Assembly (NCBI GenBank): GCA_964362645.1
Contig: CAYIFC010000007.1
Coordinates: 1-21,244 of the forward strand
Direction: 5' to 3'
DNA length: 21,244 bases
DNA from: CAYIFC01 sp964362645
GTDB lineage: Bacteria; Patescibacteriota; Minisyncoccia; Phycocordibacterales; JACOZG01
In this document: positions 12,086 through 19,536 of the stretch, piece by piece
Layout of the letters: every line of letters begins with the position of its first letter
Position numbering within the stretch: the first letter of the stretch is position 1
Notes under the pieces: model-generated
The model's database searches: none
What the model saw: the letters and a program-made list of their open reading frames with translations, nothing else
Told to the model about the DNA's origin: nothing
Translations under genes and position numbers: made by a program

Positions 12086-13180
12086 TTACCGCCCGATGTT
12101 GCCGGTGATTTGGTAGATGGGGGTGATGATTGAGAGGGCGAGGCCGGCAACGACAAGACCGATACCAAGGAGAAGGAGAGGTTCGAGCGCGGTCGAGAGA
12201 TTCTTGGTGGCGCGGTCAACTTCGCCTTCGTAGAAGTCGGAGAGAAAGAAGAGTGTTTCTTCAAACTTACCCGACACCTCCCCCACTCGTACTAGCCTCG
12301 TAACAAGCGGCGGAAAAAGTTTGGTTGACTCACTTAAGCTATCGGAGAGTTTAGTCCCCTGGATCGTACTGTGCGCGGCGCGGCGCAGAGCGCGGCGATA
12401 GTAGTAGTTACCAAGCGTGCGCTCGGTAACTTCGAGCGCCTCGTCTAAATTAACGCCGCTCTTGAGTAAGAGCCCGAGCGAACCGGCAAAGCGCGAGAGA
12501 TTGGCACTCCTCACCACCGGCCCAATCCCGGGGAGCTTAAGCAAGACCCAATGCCGGAGCGCTTCGGTAAACTTGCGTCGCCCCAACCAAATTAAAATAA
12601 TAATGGCGGCAACAAGGCCGATTAAAAACTGCCAACCATCGTTTTCGATAAACGCGCCGAAAGCAATGAGGGCGCGTGTCGTCCAGGGCAACTCCATCTT
12701 CAGGCCAGAAAAAAGTGGCGTGAGTTTAGGTAAAAGCACAAAAGCGAGCATCAAACCCAAGCCAAAAGCAGCGACCAAAATAATCGCCGGGTACATCATC
12801 GCCCCCTTAATCTTACTAATAAGAACGCGATCCTTTTCTAATTGCTCAGCGATATTGGCCAGATTACCCGCTAAATTACCAGAACTCTCGCCCGCGAAAA
12901 CTGCGTTAATAAACAAGGGCGGAAAAACTCGTGGGTGTTCGGCCAGCGCCGCCGATAAACTGGCCCCCGCCAGCACTCGTCGTCGAACTTGTTCGAGCAC
13001 GCGCGCGAGTTTACCCTTAGCCGTCTCACCAGCCGTTTCGAGCGCCTCACCTAAAGTTAGACCTGAACTCAACATCACCGCCAAATGTTTGGCTAGTAAA
13101 GTTTTCTGAACTAAAGTTACGCCACCAAACGAAACATCTTGATTAAGGACACCCTTAGGTTGACTAGGAATTGGGCTCAT
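12086..13180 (-). CDS. pilC: Type IV pilus inner-membrane platform protein PilC
   Basis: A 364-residue GspF/PilC family protein, the membrane platform that couples the PilB motor to pilin assembly. It shows the two repeated T2SSF domains: the first from about residue 28 (KTLLAKHLAVMLSSGLTLGE to FAGESSGNLAGNLANIAEQL), the second from about 230 (LSRFAGSLGLLLKSGVNLDE to VGEVSGKFEETLFFLSDFYE). Three membrane segments sit at about 127-150, 180-195 and 335-357. The GESSGNL/GEVSGKFE motifs are family hallmarks. Length is a little below the usual 400 residues, mainly at the N-terminus. Its start overlaps the pilB stop by four bases. No obvious terminator follows before the DGR target promoter. Confidence 0.95.
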   Translation of the reverse strand: MSPIPSQPKGVLNQDVSFGGVTLVQKTLLAKHLAVMLSSGLTLGEALETAGETAKGKLARVLEQVRRRVLAGASLSAALAEHPRVFPPLFINAVFAGESSGNLAGNLANIAEQLEKDRVLISKIKGAMMYPAIILVAAFGLGLMLAFVLLPKLTPLFSGLKMELPWTTRALIAFGAFIENDGWQFLIGLVAAIIILIWLGRRKFTEALRHWVLLKLPGIGPVVRSANLSRFAGSLGLLLKSGVNLDEALEVTERTLGNYYYRRALRRAAHSTIQGTKLSDSLSESTKLFPPLVTRLVRVGEVSGKFEETLFFLSDFYEGEVDRATKNLSTALEPLLLLGIGLVVAGLALSIITPIYQITGNIGR

Positions 13181-14874
13181 ATTTTCGTCACGCGCAAAAC
13201 TTCTTCGAGAGTAGTTTGACCAGCCAAAACTTTAGCAATCCCATCTTCAAGCATTGTCGTCATCCCAGCTTTGCAAGCAATGGCCGTGAGGTCGTTACTC
13301 GATGAACGCTGGACGACCAGATGTTTAAGATTTTCATTCATCTCCATTACTTCAAAAATTCCGATTCGACCACGGTATCCCGTGCGACCACAACTCTCAC
13401 AACCTTTGCCCCGATAAAAAGTCAGACGAGTAAGCGTGGGGTACCCTTGAGCTTTAAAAACTTGTTTTAACCCGGGTTCAGCGGCCAAAATCCGTTTCTC
13501 TTCCGCCGAAGGTGGCGCCGAAACGCGGCAACGATCACAAATATGACGCACGAGGCGTTGCGCGATTACCACATTAACCGTTGAGGCGACGAGGAAGGGC
13601 TCAATCCCCATGTCGAGCAGGCGGGGCATGGTGGTGGCGGCATCATTGGCGTGGAGAGTTGTTAGCACTAAATGACCCGTCATGGCGGAGTTAACGGCAA
13701 TGCCGGCCGTTTCTGGATCACGAATTTCACCGACCACAATAATATCTGGGTCTTGACGCACAATCGCGCGCAAACCACTGGCAAAAGTGAGATTGGTTTT
13801 CGGATTAACCTGAATTTGACTAATCCCCTCCACATCATACTCAACCGGATCTTCGATCGTGGCAATGTGGACATCACGCGTATTTAAAATCTTGAGCACG
13901 GCATAAACAGTAGTGGTTTTACCCGAGCCGGTTGGCCCAGTAACCAAAATCATGCCGTGAGGATGACCGATCGCCTTCTTAACCCGCCCGAGATCGGCTT
14001 CGCCTAACCCTAAATCAGCCAAGCCAAAACGCCGACTCTGCTCGGAGAGTAATCGGAGTACCACATTCTCCCCTTCCGTTACGGGCAAAATCGACACGCG
14101 CACATCCACCGCCCCGTCAGCGACACTAAACTGGAGTTTGCCGTCTTGGGCCGCGCGGTGTTCATCGGTCCGCATCTTGGCCAAAATTTTAATTCGAGTA
14201 ATTATTACTTCCGAAAGTGTTTTGGGTACCTCGAGCACATCGTGCATCACGCCATCGATTCGAAAACGCACCAACACCTTCTCTTTGTAAGGTTCGATAT
14301 GGATATCGGACGCCTTGTTTTGGTAACCATATTGCAGAAGTAAATCTACTAAATGAATTGTGAGATCACTCCGTGCGTCACGGTCGATATGTTCAGAAGT
14401 AGGTTTGAGTTTGGCCACCACCGAATCAAACTCGCTTTTTAAACTCCCGCGGTAATGACTGATGGCCTCACTTAGACCGCGGGCCGTCAGATAATAGGGA
14501 ATCACTTTCTCACCCAAGCGCCGTTCCAAAAAGTCGATAATCTCGAGATCGGCCGGATTAGTCAAACCAAGACGGATACCTCCTCCTTCCCGATCAAGAG
14601 CAACTACCTCACGCTTCCGCGCCACCAGCTCGGGGATTAAGTGCAAAACCTTTTCGTCAATTTCGACTCGGGCCAAATCAAGAAAACGCCAACCACTAGT
14701 TTCGGCCAAAAGCTTACCTAATTGGCTGTCGCCGATCAAATCTTTCTCCACCAACACCTCCGCGACGGTTTTGTGTTCGGCTTCGCTCTCCGTTACCACG
14801 CGATTAAAATCTTCAAGTGTTATGTGCCCGGGAGCCACCACGAGATCGCGCAATTTTTCTAAACTTGGGTTCAT
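13177..14874 (-). CDS. pilB: Type IV pilus assembly ATPase PilB
   Basis: A 565-residue hexameric extension motor that powers pilin polymerisation. It has an N-terminal MshEN/GspE-N domain (about 1-145) and a catalytic core with Walker A GPTGSGKT (313-320), Asp box IATIEDPVEY (338-347), Walker B DPDIIVVGEIRD (375-386) and His box HLVLTTLHAND (401-411). A zinc-binding pair CDRC (446-449) and CESC (492-495) is typical of PilB and GspE rather than PilT. Full length. The ATG directly abuts the stop of the response regulator gene, and the stop overlaps the pilC start. No retraction ATPase PilT is seen in the window. Confidence 0.96.
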   Translation of the reverse strand: MNPSLEKLRDLVVAPGHITLEDFNRVVTESEAEHKTVAEVLVEKDLIGDSQLGKLLAETSGWRFLDLARVEIDEKVLHLIPELVARKREVVALDREGGGIRLGLTNPADLEIIDFLERRLGEKVIPYYLTARGLSEAISHYRGSLKSEFDSVVAKLKPTSEHIDRDARSDLTIHLVDLLLQYGYQNKASDIHIEPYKEKVLVRFRIDGVMHDVLEVPKTLSEVIITRIKILAKMRTDEHRAAQDGKLQFSVADGAVDVRVSILPVTEGENVVLRLLSEQSRRFGLADLGLGEADLGRVKKAIGHPHGMILVTGPTGSGKTTTVYAVLKILNTRDVHIATIEDPVEYDVEGISQIQVNPKTNLTFASGLRAIVRQDPDIIVVGEIRDPETAGIAVNSAMTGHLVLTTLHANDAATTMPRLLDMGIEPFLVASTVNVVIAQRLVRHICDRCRVSAPPSAEEKRILAAEPGLKQVFKAQGYPTLTRLTFYRGKGCESCGRTGYRGRIGIFEVMEMNENLKHLVVQRSSSNDLTAIACKAGMTTMLEDGIAKVLAGQTTLEEVLRVTKI

Positions 14875-15255
14875 TTATTTATTAGAGGCTAAAACTTGTT
14901 TAATCTTTTCGACCACTTCTTTCATCTGGACATCTGATTTGACTAGATAATCTACTGCCCCCAAACTTTTGGCCTTTTCTATATCAGATTCTTGACCCAA
15001 GTTAGAAAGAATAATCACCGGAATCTTTTTTAATTTGGGATCAAGTTTGAGTTCGGCCAACACTTCAAACCCCGTCTTTTGCGGCATAATTAAGTCGAGT
15101 AAAATCAAATCGGGTGAACCGGAGCGCGCTAACTCCAGAGCCTGCACGCCATTAGCGGAGTGGAGCACCTCAAAACCCTCACGCCCGAGTTTGTCGCTCA
15201 TGGCCGTGGCCAGAAATTTGTCGTCTTCAGCTAAAAGTATTTTGGCAGTGACCAT
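14875..15255 (-). CDS. CheY-like single-domain response regulator
   Basis: A 126-residue receiver domain with no output domain. Acidic pocket AEDD (residues 9-12), phospho-acceptor Asp54 in ILLDLIMP, the switch Ser84 in IILSNLG, and Lys106 in YLVKSD are all present, so it should be phosphorylated normally. It is encoded six nucleotides after the histidine kinase gene and directly before pilB, without gaps. The natural inference is that it relays the kinase signal to the pilus motor or its neighbours by protein contact, like CheY-like PilG/PilH, rather than by binding DNA. Confidence 0.92.
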   Translation of the reverse strand: MVTAKILLAEDDKFLATAMSDKLGREGFEVLHSANGVQALELARSGSPDLILLDLIMPQKTGFEVLAELKLDPKLKKIPVIILSNLGQESDIEKAKSLGAVDYLVKSDVQMKEVVEKIKQVLASNK

Positions 15256-15261
15256 AAAATT

Positions 15262-16371
15262 TTAGGACAGCCCCTTGGCTCCCGCTTTGCGCTTCATCCC
15301 CGAGAGTGGCAAAGACACCAAAAAGGTTGTCCCCTTACCTTCGAGCGAATCAAACGAAACTTTGCCTCCGGCTTGCTCCACGATTGATTTAACAATATAG
15401 AGACCCAAGCCGGTCCCCTCCGCCTCCTTATCTCTTATGTTATCAGCTCGGAAAAGCTTGGTAAATATTTTGCCTTGATCGATAGCTGGGATACCATAAC
15501 CATTATCGGCCACGGTAAAAAAGACTGACTCCTCTTGCCGCTTGAGGGTGACCTCGACCGTACCGGCCGGCGGTGTGTACTTAACCGCGTTGGACAGGAG
15601 GTTTTGGAAAATAATCCGCACCAGTTTTGGGTCAAAATTAATCAATGGTAGTTGGTGATCAAGCTCCTGCTTGAGAACGATCTTTTTCTCGATAATCTTG
15701 GGCGTTAACTCTGAAACCACACTCTCAACTAATTTAGCCAAGTCGGTCGGTTCGGGCTCAACGGAAAAAGTACCCAAATCAATCCGCGACACGTTGAGTA
15801 AAGAGTTAACCAAATCAACCATTCGTCGATTAGCGTCATACAGATTTTTTAAGTATTCTTTTTGTTTGTCGTTAAGCGTCCCCACTTCTTCGCCGAGCAT
15901 CATTTCGGAATACCAGTTGATGGCAGAAAGCGGAGTCCGGAGTTGATGCGAAGCCAACGACACGAACTCCGTTTTGGCCTGGTCAACCTGTTTTTCTTTC
16001 GTGGCATCACGGAAGAGAATGATCGCTCCGGAGACTGCTGTTTCATCTAATAGTGGTGCAACGATCATCGTGATCGGGAAAACTTGCCCGGCCTTGTTGC
16101 GCAAAGTGATGTTGTCGAGAAAACCGAGGGAGATGATGTTTTTTTCTTTGATCGCCTTTTCGATTGGTAGATCCTGGTAAGCAACTGGTTTATCGTTCTT
16201 AGAAAAGTTAAGAATTTGGCCCACATCTTGACCCGCCGCCTCCGGCGGTGCCACCCGCAATAAAATGCCAGCGGCTTGGTTCATTAAAATTATTTTCCGA
16301 TCATTGTCGACGGCAATCAACCCTTCCGCCATAGAAGAAAGGATCGCGCTTAACTGCTCTTGATTTGTCAC
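15262..16371 (-). CDS. PAS-domain sensor histidine kinase (cytoplasmic)
   Basis: A 369-residue kinase. A PAS sensor occupies about residues 3-125 (SSMAEGLIAVDNDRKIILMN). The HisKA dimerisation helix contains the phospho-His142 in SLASHQLRTPLSAINW. The ATPase domain has N box FQNLLSNAVKYT (255-266), G1 DNGYGIP (289-295), F box and G2 GTGLGLYI (319-326). There is no membrane segment, so it senses an internal cue or a partner. It starts at GTG 16371 with no Shine-Dalgarno; TATAAT ends seven nucleotides before the start, which predicts a leaderless mRNA. It heads the kinase-regulator-pilB-pilC unit and is the likely regulator of pilus extension. Confidence 0.93.
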   Translation of the reverse strand: MTNQEQLSAILSSMAEGLIAVDNDRKIILMNQAAGILLRVAPPEAAGQDVGQILNFSKNDKPVAYQDLPIEKAIKEKNIISLGFLDNITLRNKAGQVFPITMIVAPLLDETAVSGAIILFRDATKEKQVDQAKTEFVSLASHQLRTPLSAINWYSEMMLGEEVGTLNDKQKEYLKNLYDANRRMVDLVNSLLNVSRIDLGTFSVEPEPTDLAKLVESVVSELTPKIIEKKIVLKQELDHQLPLINFDPKLVRIIFQNLLSNAVKYTPPAGTVEVTLKRQEESVFFTVADNGYGIPAIDQGKIFTKLFRADNIRDKEAEGTGLGLYIVKSIVEQAGGKVSFDSLEGKGTTFLVSLPLSGMKRKAGAKGLS

Positions 16372-16377
16372 CGCTTA

Positions 16378-16383
16378 ATTATA
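16378..16383 (-). promoter_or_regulatory. -10 box for the kinase-pilBC operon (leaderless)
   Basis: A perfect TATAAT on the minus strand, then TAAGCG, then the GTG start. The expected +1 is the G of GTG. It lies directly behind the T-run of the preceding terminator, and no -35 consensus is visible. Confidence 0.65.
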
Positions 16384-16384
16384 C

Positions 16385-16418
16385 AACAAAAAGCCGCGCC
16401 CTCAGAATAAGAGCGCGG
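16385..16418 (-). terminator. Intrinsic terminator of the 68-residue gene
   Basis: On the minus strand GCCGCGCTCT and AGGGCGCGGC form a GC-rich stem followed by TTTTTG. It lies between the small ORF and the kinase gene, which separates their transcripts. Confidence 0.85.
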
Positions 16419-16433
16419 CAAAGGCAGAAAAAA

Positions 16434-16640
16434 TCAAATGAAAATTTCGGAAATACGGAAACACAGAACCAAATCAGTAGTATCGACGGACTGAGCCTCG
16501 AGGTGACAAATAGCAAACCCAATAATCTCCACCTGCTTGCCACGAGGAAGGATCGGCCACGCCAGGCAAAAACGATCAGCTAAATCTCCCAACGAATAAC
16601 TTGTTGCTACCGTGATAATGACCCCGTTTGCTGCCACCAT
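16434..16640 (-). CDS. Small hypothetical protein (68 aa) in an autonomous cassette
   Basis: A 68-residue ORF, MVAANGVIITVATSYSLGDL at the start and DLVLCFRISEIFI at the end, with three cysteines (about 25, 45, 60). No known domain or signal is visible to me; beta-rich hydrophobic stretches alternate with polar ones. Support for a real gene is contextual and good: a near-consensus promoter (16706-16734), a leader inverted repeat, the Shine-Dalgarno GGAAGGAA about six nucleotides before ATG, and an intrinsic terminator right after the stop. It lies between a membrane protein gene and the pilus kinase, all on the same strand but with separate promoters. Confidence 0.6.
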   Translation of the reverse strand: MVAANGVIITVATSYSLGDLADRFCLAWPILPRGKQVEIIGFAICHLEAQSVDTTDLVLCFRISEIFI

Positions 16641-16674
16641 TTTTGGTTCCTTCCAAAAATTGTAACCCTCTAAC

Positions 16675-16694
16675 GTTCTTTGACCACAAAGAAC
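16675..16694 (-). promoter_or_regulatory. 8-4-8 inverted repeat in the leader of the 68-residue gene
   Basis: GTTCTTTG, ACCA, CAAAGAAC: a perfect inverted repeat just downstream of the predicted transcription start. It may be an operator or an mRNA hairpin. It shares the GTTC...GAAC ends with the repeat at 842-861. Confidence 0.45.
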
Positions 16695-16705
16695 ATTCTG
16701 GGGGT

Positions 16706-16734
16706 ATTATGGCATTAAATACGTCCTGTGTCTA
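16706..16734 (-). promoter_or_regulatory. Promoter of the 68-residue gene
   Basis: On the minus strand TAGACA (16734-16729) and CATAAT (16711-16706) are each one base off consensus, with a 17-nt spacer. The -35 overlaps the stop codon of the upstream membrane protein gene. Confidence 0.55.
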
Positions 16735-17619
16735 TGACAAGCCGAAAAAGGAGCTTTCTGATGAAGCGAGTAAAAAAGTAAGTATTATTGGCGCGGCTAA
16801 GCCTAATATCCCAATTAGAATAAAAATTGTTTTTTGGCTCCCGGCTTCCACTCTCACTGTCCCTCCTTTTAGAGTTTTTAGATTTTGGTAGAGAATATAG
16901 GTATAGCTAATGATAAAAGGAGTAAGGAAGAGGGAAACCAAAAACTGCACGAGCTGCTTCGTGGCCTCACTACTAACCGTTTTTAAAATGATTGCTTGAA
17001 TCATCGCTACTACAATAGCCAAAAGCCACATTACCAATAGCCGACCGAAGATTCCCCACCATTGGCCTCGTACATACTCGCGACTTTTAAGTAATGCGTC
17101 CATCCCCTTAAGACCCTCGTCTACCAAAACAAACATGGCAAAACCAAACCAAATCATAAAAACAATCCCCGGGACAATCAAAAGCATTAACCCGCCAACC
17201 AGAATAAGCGTCATTAAAATGGTAATCCAGTAATAAGAACGGATCTTGCCCCAAGCGCGGCGAAACGCCGTTCCCACTCCAATATTTTCGGTACTATCCT
17301 TAACAGCGAAAAGAAGGGCCAACAGTCCCCAAGGGAAGATAACGAGGGCAACAATAAACAAAACAACGCCTAAAACCAGAAGTAATCCGAAACTCCCGAG
17401 CCCGGGTTTAGTAACGGCCAAAAACCCGCCGGCTGCCGATAGGAGTCCGAAAGCGGTCATCACCAACATTGGAATGACTGTTATTCCTAAAAACGTCCCG
17501 AATCTCTGCTTATAGAGGGACCAAGCTTGCTTTAAAATAACAGCCGGCCCAGGCAAAAAAGAAGCGACTGGCTGCTGAGGAACTTGCGGGATTGATGGTG
17601 TAAGAATTTCGTTGTCCAT
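16732..17619 (-). CDS. Polytopic membrane protein (YciC/DUF975-like)
   Basis: A 295-residue integral membrane protein with a Pro/Gln-rich cytoplasmic start (TPSIPQVPQQPVASF) and about six hydrophobic segments (near 43-70, 75-103, 130-165, 192-212, 225-245, 265-285). The pattern LKQAWSLYKQRFGTFLGI, GTAFRRAWGKIRSYYWI, LIVPGIVFMIWFGFAMFVLV, DEGLKGMDALLKSREYVRGQ resembles the YciC/DUF975 and glycerophosphodiesterase-membrane-domain proteins common in these genomes. No catalytic residues are visible and the function is unknown. It begins two nucleotides after the slipin stop; TAAAAT six nucleotides before ATG might be an extra internal -10. Confidence 0.75.
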   Translation of the reverse strand: MDNEILTPSIPQVPQQPVASFLPGPAVILKQAWSLYKQRFGTFLGITVIPMLVMTAFGLLSAAGGFLAVTKPGLGSFGLLLVLGVVLFIVALVIFPWGLLALLFAVKDSTENIGVGTAFRRAWGKIRSYYWITILMTLILVGGLMLLIVPGIVFMIWFGFAMFVLVDEGLKGMDALLKSREYVRGQWWGIFGRLLVMWLLAIVVAMIQAIILKTVSSEATKQLVQFLVSLFLTPFIISYTYILYQNLKTLKGGTVRVEAGSQKTIFILIGILGLAAPIILTFLLASSESSFFGLS

Positions 17620-17621
17620 GT

Positions 17622-18389
17622 TTATATTTTAGTTGGGTTAGTAACACTTTTATTTGGCATCTTAAAACCCGAGATAGCACTAAGGATTTCGAGCGGCACA
17701 GTGAAGACGACGGTGTTGGATTGGTCCGAAGAGATGTCGTTAATCGATTGGAGAGTACGAAGATGGAGGGCACCCGGAACTTCGGCCAAAACTCTGGCCG
17801 CATCAGCCATATTTTTAGAAGCAGCTAATTCACCCTCGGAATTAATGATCACCGCCCGCTTCTCGCGCTCAGCTTCAGCCTGCTTGGCGATTGTGCGTTC
17901 CATATTTTCTGGTAGCGAAACGTCTTTAAGTTCAACATTGTTGACCCTTAGACCCCAAGCCTCGGTTTCTTTGTCGACAATCTCCCGAATGCGATCAGCA
18001 ATCTTATCGCGGCTAGCCAAAAGCTCGTCGAGCGTAACCTCGCCAACGATATTGCGCATTGTAGTTTGAGCGTATTGCGAGATGGCATATTGATAATGCT
18101 CCACTTCAATAATCGCCTTCTCCGCAGAGACAACCTTGTAGTAAATGACGGCGTTAACAGTAACCGAAACGTTGTCGCGCGTGATAGCTTTCTGATCCGG
18201 CACATCTACCGCCTTAACCCGCATATCTACTTTTTGGTAAGTTTGGAAAATCGACACCACAATCCGCCAACCGGGCTCCATAATCCCGGTATAACGACCC
18301 ATCGTAAACTTAACTCCCCGCTGGTACTGATTAACCTGTCGCAAACTAATCAAGATCAAAAAGATAACGATCGCAACGATATACCACAT
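17622..18389 (-). CDS. Slipin, SPFH/Band 7 membrane protein
   Basis: A 255-residue slipin (stomatin-like) protein. An N-terminal membrane anchor (MWYIVAIVIFLILISL) is followed by the SPFH domain: VNQYQRGVKFTMGRYTGIME, PGWRIVVSIFQTYQKVDMRV, DVPDQKAITRDNVSVTVNAV, ASRDKIADRIREIVDKETEA, WGLRVNNVELKDVSLPENM. A coiled-coil region rich in Ala/Glu follows (QAEAEREKRAVIINSEGELA), then LRTLQSINDISSDQSNTVVF near the end. Such proteins oligomerise into membrane microdomain scaffolds and often pair with NfeD or a membrane partner; here the next gene is a polytopic membrane protein two nucleotides away, a plausible partner. Length is normal for slipins. Confidence 0.93.
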   Translation of the reverse strand: MWYIVAIVIFLILISLRQVNQYQRGVKFTMGRYTGIMEPGWRIVVSIFQTYQKVDMRVKAVDVPDQKAITRDNVSVTVNAVIYYKVVSAEKAIIEVEHYQYAISQYAQTTMRNIVGEVTLDELLASRDKIADRIREIVDKETEAWGLRVNNVELKDVSLPENMERTIAKQAEAEREKRAVIINSEGELAASKNMADAARVLAEVPGALHLRTLQSINDISSDQSNTVVFTVPLEILSAISGFKMPNKSVTNPTKI

Positions 18390-18414
18390 ATTATTTTATT
18401 TAAATTTTTAATTA

Positions 18415-18903
18415 TTACCTATCTCTTCCGGGATTAATAAACAATCCGATAATCTTATTATTAGATACCTTATATCCAATTATTGCTTTATATTTTTGTG
18501 AGGGATCAGATTCAACGCCAATTATATATCCCTCCGCAGATGTAACATACGAAGTACTAGTGGTTATATATTCTTTTACCACCGCGTCATTGGGGTCGAA
18601 AGTAAATACGAGTCCTTTTATCCTGTCTAATTCTTGCTTAGCACGATTTGCAGTTATATCTCCACAACATTCAGATTCATCGAGTATCATAAATACTTTA
18701 TCGGCAAAATAGGTACTAGCCTCCGTTAGTTCTGCTTTGTTTACAGCTTTTTCAAATTCTTCAATATGGCCGACAAGTTTTATTCGTTGATCTGTTGTAT
18801 TAGACGGTGTTGGTTTCTTTATTAGAGTTATATATCCCAACGCTCCCGCTAAAATAATAACGAGTATAATTAAGACAATATTTACAGATCCTTTTTGGTT
18901 CAT
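18415..18903 (-). CDS. Membrane-anchored hypothetical protein, possible NTF2-like domain
   Basis: A 162-residue protein. One N-terminal membrane helix (NIVLIILVIILAGALGYITL, about residues 8-27) puts the rest outside the membrane. The remaining part begins with a helix VGHIEEFEKAVNKAELTEAS and continues TYFADKVFMILDESECCGDI, DRIKGLVFTFDPNDAVVKEY, GYIIGVESD, YKAIIGYKVSNNKIIGLFIN. Its helix-plus-curved-sheet pattern suggests an NTF2-like fold, which is an inference only. A Cys-Cys pair sits at about 79-80. It lies 39 nt after tRNA-Leu on the same strand. Base composition is more AT-rich than its neighbours. Confidence 0.65.
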   Translation of the reverse strand: MNQKGSVNIVLIILVIILAGALGYITLIKKPTPSNTTDQRIKLVGHIEEFEKAVNKAELTEASTYFADKVFMILDESECCGDITANRAKQELDRIKGLVFTFDPNDAVVKEYITTSTSYVTSAEGYIIGVESDPSQKYKAIIGYKVSNNKIIGLFINPGRDR

Positions 18904-18942
18904 TTATAAAATGTATTTATTAATAATGCTATCAACTACCTG

Positions 18943-19026
18943 TGCCCAGGAGAGGACTTGAACCTCCACGCCCGTGAGGGCACAGCCACCTCAAGGCTGC
19001 GTGTATGCCAATTTCACCACCTGGGC
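18943..19026 (-). tRNA. tRNA-Leu (GAG)
   Basis: A complete cloverleaf of about 84 nt on the minus strand. Acceptor GCCCAGG/CCTGGGC with A as discriminator, the D-arm TGGTGAAATTGGCA, anticodon arm CAGCC-TTGAGGT-GGCTG with anticodon GAG, a long class II variable arm (GCCCTCACGGGC), and T-arm GGTTCAAGTCC. The 3' CCA is not encoded. Confidence 0.95.
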
Positions 19027-19073
19027 ATTATTTTGTCAATATAACTCGCGCTTACTACTAGAGTTTACCCTGT

Positions 19074-19520
19074 TTAAGCTGTTTCGGAAACAGCTTCCTC
19101 ACTTACTTCACTCGCGGCAGCTGGAGTGCCGATTAAACCGGCATCGAGCGCCATCTGCTTCATCTTGCGGCGCACATCGCGCGCCGATTTGTCGCGGATA
19201 TAGTAGAGCTTGGCGCGGCGCACCTTGGCCCGACGGAGTATTTCGATCCGATCGATGTTAGGCGAATAGAGAGGGAAAGTTTTCTCAACCCCCACACCGC
19301 TGGCTACACGGCGGACGCTAAAGGAAGCACCAGCTTCGGCGCCATGACGGGCGCTAATAACCAAACCTTCGAAAGCCTGGAGACGAACCCGATCTTTACC
19401 CTTACTGTCCTTCTCTTTAATCTTCTGCCAGACGCGTATCGTCATCCCCGCTTTCGGGAGATTTTTGGCGCGCTCGGCCGTATCAATAGGCGAAATGGCG
19501 AAAGGAAACTTAGTGGTCAT
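19074..19520 (-). CDS. rplS: 50S ribosomal protein bL19
   Basis: A 148-residue bL19, which lies at the 30S/50S interface. The start is set at ATG 19520 (MTTKFPFAISPID); the longer frame overlaps the pseudouridine synthase gene. Family motifs are MTIRVWQKIKEKDSKGKDRV, RLQAFEGLVISARHGAEAGA, SFSVRRVASGVGVEKTFPLY, SPNIDRIEILRRAKVRRAKL and YYIRDKSARDVRRKMK. The tail (AAASEVSEEAVSETA) is an acidic extension beyond the core, common in CPR bL19. It follows the rluA-like gene by 16 nt, so the two are one unit. Confidence 0.97.
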   Translation of the reverse strand: MTTKFPFAISPIDTAERAKNLPKAGMTIRVWQKIKEKDSKGKDRVRLQAFEGLVISARHGAEAGASFSVRRVASGVGVEKTFPLYSPNIDRIEILRRAKVRRAKLYYIRDKSARDVRRKMKQMALDAGLIGTPAAASEVSEEAVSETA

Positions 19521-19536
19521 AACGGCAGTCAGATTA

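Noticed and set aside
12417..13109. Plus-strand 230-residue ORF opposite pilC
   Set aside because: Antisense frame of a clear pilC; composition is Ser/Ala/Lys-rich without motifs.
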